Shown here: positions 22,055 to 32,553 of the stretch, one piece after another
Layout: the number at the start of each line of letters is the position of its first letter
How positions within the stretch are numbered: the first letter of the stretch is position 1
From: Hypomesus transpacificus
Taxonomy: Eukaryota; Chordata; Actinopteri; Osmeriformes; Osmeridae
Reading direction: 5' to 3'
DNA: 64,000 nucleotides
Assembly: GCF_021917145.1 (NCBI RefSeq)
Contig: NC_061071.1
Span: forward strand, 289,875 to 353,874
Notes under the pieces: generated by a model
What the model was told of the DNA's origin: nothing
Databases searched by the model: none
The model's input: the letters and a program-made list of their open reading frames with translations, nothing else
Position numbers and translations under genes: made by a program

Positions 22055-24115
22055 TCTGATCATAGAAACTGACCCGGTTCACCCAGCGCACTCCTGTCTT
22101 GTAAAGCAGAAACGCATTAGCTCAAAAACATTAGACGTGTGTTCGTAGAATACATTTCCTATATATATGACTTCCTCTTTCAGGCACACAAGCATGTCAA
22201 TGTGTCCGTCAAGTCAGGATGTAAGAAGCAAAACTGATCTTCAATATTTCTGTTTATTTAACTGGATAATTGATGATTCAGCAACTATTCTTACTTGAGT
22301 CAATTCAATCAACCATAAAATCACACATTTATGTTGGAAGAAAAATGCAATTAAGTAAAAATAATTAAGAATCAAATGACAGCACACACAATGTACACCA
22401 CTGTGTTCTGGATTATTCAAGTTTCTGAAAGAACATTAGCAACTACCGCTACTGCAGTGGAAACTGCCTTAAAAATGTTTCACCATGGATTTGGAGGAAT
22501 GCCATTTCATTTGTACTATATACTGTCGCATGTTCATGATTGAAAACAATAAATAAAACATTATATTCATAGCAAACAGGATGTTAATGTGGTTGGTCTC
22601 GTGTCTTATGTCTTTGTAGGTGAGAGACGCTAAACTTTTTTACTGAATCAGAGAGAAAACAGACAATGACCAAGACACTATTTAAACAATTTAAAGGTTT
22701 AATTTGACTTCTGTTGTTGTTACATAAGTAAGAAAAATGCAATGCAGTAAATGTGTATTTTAACAGGATATGCTTTCAACACAAACCTTTATTGATACTC
22801 AACTTATATTTAAGATAGGACACAGTTATCAAACTTTATGTAAGTGCAAACCGATAATAGTAATAGGCATACATGAAATCTCAAACGTACAAAATAACAA
22901 ATATAATTCTTCATGACCTTCCCTCAGCACTAAACATGTTCAGTTTAAAGCATATTTCCAACTGAAAATACTGAGCTGAATCACAGAGCATATGTCTAAC
23001 ATCCCTTCTACCTAAATGTCAAGTGCATTAGTTGCTCCAAGTTGTAGAAAAACAAACTCCGAAAACTAGTCATAGCAAAAAATCATTTGATGGTATAAAT
23101 TAAGCACACAGTCTGACTGAGACTAAACAGAATTGGGCCGGGCAGCAATGATACACATAGTATTGTAACCCCCAGGGCAGGGGTCATTTGTACTCTTTGA
23201 CGCCCCCTGCTGGCAGGCCTGAACATCTTTTAATGCAGAGCAAGAGGCATTGACACTAAAGGGGGGTGTATGTGTTCTTTGACTGGTAATAGAAAGCTGC
23301 TTTTTATCAGTGTGCGGTAATAAGGTATAGAAAATTAATGTGTGTATTTTCCAAACCAAGCCTAATCTGTGTTAAAAAAGAAAATGTCTGAAGTAGACAG
23401 AGAAATGAGGAACACCAAACTGCTTAGTCATCCTTCAGCATGACAGCCCCTGACTAAACCTAACCCTTGGGTGAACTTTCGTTTTCCATTAACTATTAGC
23501 TGGTCTGGCATTAAAATTAATGATTTAACTTGAAATTAGTCTTCAAAATGTCAACATTTAAATATGCTTGAAAATATATAACTTCCTGTTTTTGAAGATG
23601 TCAATTGACTCCAGTAAATGCTGTGTTTATTAAACTGTAAATGAATAAATAAAAATGTATGTTATGAATGATAAAGCAATTCTGTAAGGTTTAAGTGCTC
23701 CCAATTTAGTGCTTTACGTCAAGCAACAGCCAGCAGTTTCTCCAAGCTCAACAGAGAATGCTGATAATTCCAATGATATGACCTCATAAATAATAATGTG
23801 ATCAACCACACGCTGATTAACACTTGCTTACTAGTCACATGAATCATAGGAGAAACAATAACATTAACATGTATTTACTGGTCGTAATTGGACACTATTA
23901 ATACGTTTTTTAAATTATACTTGTTGCTTTTGGGCTTTTCTCAACAAACAAGATTTAAATCCTTGAATTAGTAATTGAAATAGTCATTTGTAAATCAACA
24001 AATTACATTGTCTACACTCTGCAGTGTTGACAACAAAGGTAGATAAAAAGGTACCTTTACATAAATAAATAGTGCTTATAGGCTTAAGAGTAGGTCTTAT
24101 TAGATCATATCCATG

Positions 24116-24190
24116 AACACTCGCTGTGTTTGAAATTCAAATCTCTAAGCAGTCTATAGACAATGACTAAGCGCAACACTGTATACCTCG
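24116..24190. repeat. 75-bp direct repeat, left copy
   Basis: The sequence beginning gaacactcgctgtgtttgaa and ending gcgcaacactgtatacct is repeated almost perfectly at 24941-25015. Confidence 0.85.
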
Positions 24191-24940
24191 TTTAACGCAA
24201 ACAGAGAGGGACATTGACCTTTCTAACACAACGACCAACTATAAAACACAAATGCATTCCTTGTTACAAAGGCCATACACTCAACTCTGGATTTTTTGGC
24301 ACCCCTGGCAAAGATGAATATTTATTTATTTCACTTTTTTTATAATTTAGCTTGTCATGTCCTGTCATAGACTATATCCAAGTATTTCATGGAGTTCATG
24401 ATGTCATGTACCCTTACAAGGTTCCCAGGGGATAAACATCCACACAACATAACCGCCACCATACTTAATTCATAAATAATAATAAATAATTATTTATGAC
24501 AAGATTTTTTTCCCCTCAAAATAAATGATCTTCAATGGAAGGTTGGATTATTATAATATTTTTTTCAATGTGACATTAAGCTAAAAGGGTCATATTTTTC
24601 CTCATCTGTGAAAGGGGTCCCAATTATTCTGGAGTTGACTGTACATACTCAACAGAAGAAAATGCTCAAGACGCTGTGAAACCAACACAGCACAACCCAC
24701 ACTCAAAGAAACCACAACGCTTATGTAGGTCTACAGTGTAGACTCTCCACCTAAACACATCAGATGTCATGTTTGCAACCTTACAGCCTTTCTGCACTTT
24801 CTGTACTCTGACTACCAAATTGCCAGCCATTAATTCTAGCCAGGAAAGCTAAGGACCTGAAAACAAGGTCATTTTTAACACATTTAAAAAATTTAAGTAA
24901 GCCAGATCTCTTGCATTTGGATTAGGTTTAGATTTAATGA

Positions 24941-25015
24941 ACACTCGCTGTGTTTGAAATTCAAATCTCTAAGCAGTCTATAGACAATGACTAAGCGCAA
25001 CACTGTATACCTTGA
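24941..25015. repeat. 75-bp direct repeat, right copy
   Basis: This copy of 24116-24190 is followed at once by the minus-strand donor-like AAG/gtatac near 25018. The duplication edge therefore coincides with a possible exon end. Confidence 0.85.
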
Positions 25016-25165
25016 ATATTTTCACTGTGGTGTCTGCTAGACTTTCTACCACAGGGTCCAGCCCATTTCCTGAAGTGCAACTGAAAGTGTTACGGTCCTT
25101 ATTCCAGAATACAAGCTGTTGTTTGTTACCCGTCTTAAGGTAGATGAGTTGTGACTTTGTTGTGT

Positions 25166-26797
25166 TTAATTTGGTAGAAGCATTTGGAGGAGGGGAAGGA
25201 GGAGGGGGAGGAGGAGGGGGAGATTCTGTCCCCTCACACTGCTGTTACCTTGGAGAACGTCTTCCTCCTTAAGGCTTGGCTTATCTGTTATATAAAAAAA
25301 ACATAAGACACTTGATTGTGACCCGTACACTCCCCACAAACATACACAACACAGTACAACAGTCAAAATGGTCAAAGGGCATTTTTTGTTTGCCCACGCC
25401 AATGCATCTTAAACTGATCGCTGAGAGCAGGACGTGCAGGTTTCGATGTCCCAAAGCAGATTCAGGCTTTAACAACATTGCCACGACATACCTCTGACAG
25501 TGAGATCCACTTGACGAAGAATGTCTACTTCTGGAATGAAACAGGTGTATCTCCCACTATCTGTGACTTTCAGATCCTTCAGCAGAAGAGAGAAGTTCCC
25601 TTTGCTGTACTCCTGTGGAAAACTACTGGCTCTGTTACTGTAGAGAGAGAACTGGCTGGACAGGTCCATCTCCCCGCTGCGAACTTTGTAGACGTTTTCG
25701 TCATTCTTGTCCCGCCAGAATATGTTAAATTCTTTAACAACCTTGTCGTTGTAGATACACGGTAGGAGAGCCGCTCCTTGCGTGAATCCTTCAACTTTTT
25801 CCTGAGAAGAAACTACAGCGCAGATACTAATTAGTTAATATATCCAAAATAGCTCATGTGCGTGTTGTTTCTTGCTTTATGTACAAACCTACGGGCAAAA
25901 CATGTCACAGGGGCTGCATTGTGTATCAAAATGTGTTACCTGTATTCACCACCAGAAACATTATGTAAACCCTTGTGTATCTGTGAAATAAAGATAGTTT
26001 AATATATTACAGACAATCACACAAGCATATTGTTTACCAGTGTTCTGTTAGCCATGACCCATTTCCCACAGGTGAAATACCTTGGTATAGTTACATCATC
26101 TCTCAAGAGAACCTGCCTACCCTGAAATATTTCGACGTCATTGGACTGAAGTTAAAAATTAAAGACGTGTTGCAATTGGTAATCAGTTGCAGTTCTCCAT
26201 TTGAAAGAATGGTTTGTTATTGGTTGCTGCTGTTATTGTTTTGTATAGGGAAGTTGAGTAAACTGCTGTAACTGTACTTTAGATCTCATTTTATAAGATT
26301 GGACGCAGTCTACGTTCCTTGATAAGGCTTGTGGGGTGTAATATAGAATGAGGGCAGGCAGGTCGTAGCTAGGCTACAAATAGACAGGCCAACACATAAG
26401 TCTAAACTTATATTGCCATCTCTAGTACTGTTGTGAACTAGCTAGTTCGCCAAGTTGAGCTAACGACAAACTAGCAATAGACAAACACGCCATCACTTTT
26501 CACAAGCACTGATCTGGCCAGAAAGATAATGATCTACATTTAGTTAAATATATTTAGCTAACAATTTACATCTAGTCTATGCAAGCGAATACTAATAACC
26601 AAATAGCTAGGCTACATAGGAAGAACATGATGAGGCCAAGTTGTAGCTATTAGTTTGATATGGAGAAAGCTAGCTAGCTCTAACGTTATTTGTTTCAAGG
26701 CCTGCTACAGTAGCAACACTATCCTAGATTCTCCGCCGGGTAGAAATGGCAGCATCAAACTAACTTTATAAATCATTCACACCCACCTCCTATCCAT
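25166..26797 (-). CDS. B7/butyrophilin-like single V-domain protein, possibly GPI-anchored
   Basis: Four exons fit by phase: 26787-26797 (MDR + AG), 25940-25980, 25492-25794 (V domain) and 25166-25284. The first two give a signal peptide MDRRYTRVYIMFLVVNT. The V domain has GAALLPCIYND, FNIFWRDK, FSLLLKDLKVTDSGRYTCF and ends QVDLTVR, so Cys, Trp, DxGxYxC and the last strand are all present. This is typical of B7/butyrophilin-type V sets. The last exon gives DKPSLKEEDVLQGNSS, then VRGQN, and a hydrophobic LPLLLPLLLPLLQMLLPN to the stop, which resembles a GPI-attachment signal. The join of exons 2 and 3 is ambiguous: ACAG with aaaaag/TT, or GTG/gtgaat with ctcag/GAA. There is no cytoplasmic tail. 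Alternative splicing onto more 3' exons cannot be excluded. Confidence 0.55.
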
Positions 26798-28831
26798 TTC
26801 TGCTTATATATTAGTTATTACTATTATATATTATGATAAAACCTCACTTTGAAAGTGAGTTTGCTGGCGAGTTACTAATGGCGGACTGTGACACATAGAG
26901 CTTGTGGGTCCCACTTATCGCGAGACAAGCAGTAGGCTTGTCTCCCCCAAAGATTGAGTAAATTGGGACTTAAATACGTTTTTATTAGGGTTCCTCTGAT
27001 AGGGAACCTATTTTTATTGGTCGTATTATTATTATGTTTGTGCAATGGGAGTCAATGGCAGTCCCTAGACCAATAATGTAAATAGTTGAGAAAGTTGGCT
27101 TATTGAAACTGCAGCGCATTAACTACCATACAGTCTCTGACCATACCAAACATGGCCCACGTGAGACATTAGGTGGCGCTGAAGGCCACGCCCCAATTTG
27201 TCCATGTTCAAATACATGCCATTTAGTCCAGGCAAAGTAACTCATTTTGGAGCCAAAAATAGAACTAATTGTAAAACATTTTTTTCAGCATAGATCATGT
27301 CCAGAACAACATACTAACAGTCCTAAGAAATCCTAGTTGAGGAAATATGTTTAATTCTCATCAATCCGAGATGTGTGCCAATAAGGCCAACATTACACCC
27401 CAATGGGGCTATTTTTTTCCTTTACTCCTATCAAAATGAAACTTTACACAATGAAACTACCCATGAAAAGTAACATTGTTTGTATTACAAGTTTCTTTGA
27501 AAATTATTTTTAACATGCAAATGAGCTACACACTAATCGAATATGTCCTAATTTGCATAGGCAGAAACACCATTCATATGTATGACAAATACATCCGCCC
27601 AATCTTGATCCAATCATCCTACTGCCAATGGGTGATGGCAATGCTGCTTTTAGACTGGCCTCTAACCTGAAAACTGCCTGGCTTGGAAGTACTTGGGGAG
27701 GCTTGTGTGTCTCCGTGACCTTGAAGAATATACCTGCGGGGGTTAAACCCATGGCAGGTACTACCAAGCCAGGCAGTTTGCGGGTGAGCAGACAGTGTCA
27801 ACGAATTGGGGGAAAAAAGCGACCATAAATGTAATGAACTCAGTCACTTGTCAGATTTTCCATATTTCTTTTAGAAGCAACCATATTTCTAAAAACTTTA
27901 CAGCGCACGATCAACAAGGAGAAGTAGTAGTCATGTAGGAATAGCGTGACCTGCCATACACCCCAGAACAGTAGGTGGTGGTATTTGAATCTTAAACTTG
28001 GATGCGATCTGACACCCAACCAGAAGAAGAACATTCTCTGCTATCGTACACAGGAAGTGTAAAATGTTGTTGCTTCAAGACAGTTAAGCTTTCGTTAGGG
28101 AATATTGCGAGAAATATCCCATTTTTTTGTTTCAACAGCAAACTAATTAAGAAGTCTCAATGCATCCTGTATGTGGCCATTCTGCTTTGCTAGCCTAGCT
28201 GTCTTGGGTACGCATGCATGACAACAAAGTAAGTTTAGCTGTCTTTGTATGTAGCTAGCTAGCTCGCTAGCTAATAACAGCAAATGATCAGCTTCAAAGT
28301 CGAAGAGCTCTAAACCAGTTAATGACTAAATTAATTAAAACACTGGGCCCTTATAGTGCTGTCAACCATATTTGTAATGTTGAGCAAACTACATATCTGA
28401 ATTCTGAACAATATTTTGCTTCCTATTTGCTAGGATTGGAGAACATTTTCCAGGGCTCTCAAGTTGTATCAAAAGTTTGGCGTTAGATTAGCATACCTGT
28501 CAAAGATTGGGTACTAAATGCTGTGGGTTGGCGAGGGGGTGTTTCTGATTGGCTGGTAGGTGGCATTTTACTGTAACTAACTAGCCACAAAAGTTTATTC
28601 CGTATGCCTCTGCCTCATCCTTTAATTGTATATAGTTGGACATATCCCTTGATTTTCCGCGTGAGAAATACAAGGTGTTGCGTGAGAAATGGTTGAAATG
28701 TGTGAGTGTCACGGCGAATGCATGAGTCTTGAGACCCCGGATTTCCATTGCTTTGCATACAGCCGTAATCATATCGAAGTAGATGATTGATTGTAACAGT
28801 TGATAAACTAATCTAGAGATCTCCTTTTCAG
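26798..28831. other. intergenic region and senp7 5' region
   Basis: This contains AT-rich DNA, an inverted repeat at 27670-27779, and the upstream region of senp7. A strong donor CAACAAA/gtaagt at 28228 could close a first senp7 exon. It contains ATG at 28214, in frame with the ATG at 28832 (M-H-D-N-K). The acceptor ccttttcag ends at 28831, directly before ATG, so at least one upstream exon is expected. Confidence 0.45.
27670..27779. repeat. inverted repeat with imperfect 25-bp arms
   Basis: The left arm (about 27670-27694, core aaactgcctggcttgg) and right arm (about 27755-27779) are reverse complements with few mismatches and a loop of about 60 nt. It could be a small palindromic element. 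A hairpin RNA is possible but nothing supports expression. Confidence 0.6.
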
Positions 28832-31800
28832 ATGGCAGCGCCTTTCAAAATCCCGAAGAAGAAGCAGTCTGAAGGGGATAATATGCAGATGCTCTCGCCG
28901 TTGTCACGAATCCAGGATGCCAACAGCCATTTCAAGGTATCCAAGTTCCCTGTCGGTCAGGATAGGTCAGATGAACTGCAATTTCCTACATTATGATTCC
29001 TTTATGAAAATGTGCGTACTTTTTTTTCTGTGAATTCTTCCACGTTAGGGCAGATTCTGCACACACCTGTTACGCCTTGTCCTTTCCCTATACAGTGTAT
29101 AATGTTAAGTGTATAAAGCTGACCATGTCTGTTTCACTTGACTAGACATCGAACTGGAGTAGTTACAATGGAGTACAACATGACAAGTCTCACCCTGTAA
29201 ATGGGCACAGCTCCAGGGCAGATAACAGAAGGTATGTAGAATCTACACCGAGTGTGTGAGTATATTCTGACTGCAAAGTTGTAGCTCCTCAGAATTGCCA
29301 AAAGATGGAGCCCTGCAACAGTTTTCAGTCTGAGTTGTCATATACGTATTGATATATACATAGTGGGCGTTGTTGTGTCAAAGACAGACTTCAGGGGCCC
29401 GTTCTCCGTACGTCGCTTATTACATCCGAGATCAAATGACACATCCAAGATGACATCATCTTGCTAATCATGATCTGGCTAATTCGGTTCTTCAAACACC
29501 GTTGTCGTTTATGATTAGTATAGATGGATTGAATGATGCGTTGGTCTAAAAGGGGGGTATGTATCGATAGTAGAAACCTTGATCAGCAACGCTGCTATTG
29601 GCTGCTCACATAAGTCTATGGCTGCTCACCATGGCCAAAAAGAGCGTCCCGTGTTTTCCGCAACAGAGCAAGAGCTTGCCCGAAGGCTAGTCCAAATTGG
29701 AAGATTTAACCAAACTGCAGGGAACACCTCAAAGTCTGCAAAATTCAGGAGAGGGCTGGCAAAAAGTAGCAGACTAATTACATGTAGTGACCACGTTAGA
29801 TGTTTTATCGTGTATTACAGGAGGCTATTAGTCTTTGTATTTTCTTATTTTCATAATTACTTTGTTTATCATCTAATGTCATATAATAATTAAATGTGGT
29901 TCCAACAAATTAATGATGTAAATGACACCCTCACAAGAAAACCAATAGGCTATCTCTCAAAAAGTAGGCTATAGTAGCCGATCTATCTATCACGCAATAT
30001 GCGATTTTTTTAAATTCAGCTTATTGAATGATTATTCAGCAATCTGAATTTCAATAACCTGAATTCCCACAATCTGAATGTCAGAAATGTGTATTTCTGG
30101 ATCAAAATAATTCAATTTTTTAAAATTTGGATACAAATAATTCAGATATGATATATTCAACGGCAACATATTTCAGTTTTGTGAAATTCGACACACAAAT
30201 ATTTCAGATCTTTCATATTCAAATTCAGATACTTTTGTCAGCTTTCTAGCTCCATAGTAAAGCTGCAATCAAATCCTGTTTACATAAAATAAACCTGCTC
30301 CCGAGCAGGTTCAAGCTTAAGGACCTGTTGCTATGACAGCAAGTCCAGGATGAGCTTCGAAAAACCGAACAATCCAAGATCATGACAAATTGTCAACAAT
30401 CAAATCCAGCTACCTGAGTTAGCGACGTACGGAGAACGGGCCCCTGGACACCAGAAAATATGAATTTTCTAGCTAATTTACTCTGCCTCTGTTTTGCAGC
30501 ACCCCTAACAAACCTACATTCAGGGAAGTCGTCAGAGCGCGACTGGAGATCCACCATCCAATGAGATCCAAGTCCAGTCAGCCAACAGCCTATCAGAAGT
30601 CAGGGCAGGCGAGACAGGATCCAGGAAGTCACAGGGGAGACACCCCAGAGCACAGCAAATTGAAAACACAGCAACTACAGAAAACGTTACGTAAATGTCC
30701 CCCCTGTCGTCCTGTTGTCAGTGATGCTACTTACACTTGGGACAGGTCCTCCAGAACATCGCCTGGTTTCACCAACACCTAGGTTCTGATGTCAGGTTGG
30801 ACACCAGCATCCTCTACGTCAGGGTTCCTCAATTCCGGTCCTCGAGGTCCGCTGTCCTGCATGTTTGAGATGTTTCCCTGCTCCAGCACACCTGATTCAA
30901 ATGAACGGTCATTACCCGGCTTCCACAGAGCCTGATAACAACCCATTCATTTGAATCAGGTGTGCTGGAGCAGGGAAACATCTCAAACATGCAGGACAGC
31001 GGCCCTCAAGGACCGGAATTGGAGTACCCTGCTCTACGTGTAAAAAATTCCCCCTCATGTTGACAGTCACACATCAAATTTGATTGGAAGCCATGTCCAT
31101 TGAAAAAGCCCATACGGCAGAAGTTTAACAACTCACTCTAAAGTGTGTCTCCTTTCTAAGAAGTATACTGCAGGATGGCTTTTATGTGTGGCATTTAACG
31201 GTTTACAAATTAACGGTTTGATATCTAAATCTCCCACCAGGTGGCGCCCTAAGAGAGCATCAGACAGGTTGTGTCGTGATGAGAACCAGGAAACTGGCTG
31301 TGTGTCACCACAGAGGAAGACTCATCGAACTGGGCAGAATGGTGAGGCACCCCAAAAGCATGGAGTTTGGTGACTGACGTGTCTTTGTGACGTAGAAAAA
31401 TACTTCTGATTCTGAACATTCTACGTCGCTTTAACAAATTAACACATACCCATAAGTTTGACTTTGCTTCTCAGATCATTCATACTCTGATCGATGACTT
31501 AAAGATGTCACAAATGACTTTTTTCCCCAGTCTTAATAAGTAATGAGTTCAACGTGACCTATAAAAGTTATTTGTATAGCCTTTTGTGCTGCATCCTACA
31601 TGGCTTTGCGTAAATGCAAGCTGTAAAATATCCTCACCCATATATATTTGAGAGATAAACAAATGCTTGACTTGATGGACTTGTTAAAGGAATACACTCT
31701 TCCACATCCTCTCCCGTTAAATGTTTCTGCTCTTGATCGTTCCCACAACTTTGAATATGAAAACAAGACAGAATTTTAAGACTGGTTTAGTTTTAATTTG

Positions 31801-32553
31801 TCACCACTCATTACCTGATAAAAATAACACACTCTCCCGAATGGAGTTTCCTCAGGTTTCTGATACTTTGCATGACTAACCCCCCTTAGATTCATCGACA
31901 TCTCTGCAACCTAGTCCTTTGGAAACGGACTCTGATGACTCTGGTCCAGAACTGCCAGCAGAGACGACTTGTTCATCCAGGACCAGAACCCTGCCTGGGG
32001 CTACATCCCTGGGCGAGGCGGCCTGGAGGAAACAGAACTTGAGAACAAACGGTACCTTGTCTCCAAGCACTGAGGTGAATTACTCATGGCAACAAGCACA
32101 TCTTAAGCTTTATATTGTGAAGTTATTCAAAAACAAAAGTGGACGTTCGCTTTCAGACGTTTGCATTCTTTGTTTTTCAGGAGGATAAAACGATTTGCAA
32201 ACCGACAACTCCTGACTTGGGGCGGAACGGTAACAGGACCCATACCCGGTTTGGAACGCTGACCTCTGGAACCTTCCGTACCCCCGCCTTGGCCTCACCT
32301 CGCTCAGGACGGAACTCAGACGAGGACGCGGTCTCCCCCGCCCGGCTCACCTCTCCGTGTGACGGAGGGGCTGCCAGAACCCCCCTCAACCGCAACGGAT
32401 CCTCAGCCACCAAGAGACCGTCACCCCAGAAGACTCCCCCTTGCAAGCCTGGAGACTGGCGAGCGAGGAGGGAGAGGGCCCAGGGGGCTGAACCAAAGCA
32501 CCTCTCCCTCCATCTAAGACTCAAAGGATCCAAACATGCGTCGACAGAGCCAA
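28832..32553 (+). CDS. senp7: senp7 exons 1-6, disordered basic N-terminal region
   Basis: The ATG follows an acceptor directly (ccttttcag/ATG). The start [17 protein letters not shown] is lysine-rich. Exon 3 uses a weak donor GGGACAG/gtcctc at 30745. It was chosen because it alone gives phase 2 to match exon 4 (R-WRPKRASD) before the in-frame stop at 30780. Exon 5 ends CACTGAG/gtgaat at 32074 to match the phase-0 exon 6; an earlier gtacct at 32052 would bring in a stop. The region is rich in Ser, Pro, Arg and Lys with no recognised fold, as in the mammalian N-terminus. Conservation is weak, so exon limits here are less certain than in the catalytic half. Confidence 0.75.

Larger units (their letters stand above)
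22055..25165. other. spacer between Ig copy 2 and B7-like gene
   Basis: AT-rich sequence. 22055-22185 is the 5' flank shared with copy 1. 22571-22790 repeats 19585-19815. A near-perfect direct repeat of about 75 bp joins 24116-24190 to 24941-25015. A minus-strand open stretch at 25019-25160 ends in AAG/gtatac and might be a further exon of the B7-like gene, but I could not phase it. Nothing else is recognised. Confidence 0.5.

Noticed and set aside
29579..29893. 104-codon frame as an independent gene
   Set aside because: It lies wholly inside the inverted-repeat element and has no vertebrate protein features; treated as a transposon relic.
32052..32053. Donor AACG/gtacct as the end of senp7 coding exon 5
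   Set aside because: It would give phase 1 and a stop (GGA-TAA) at the start of exon 6; the donor at 32074 is in phase.
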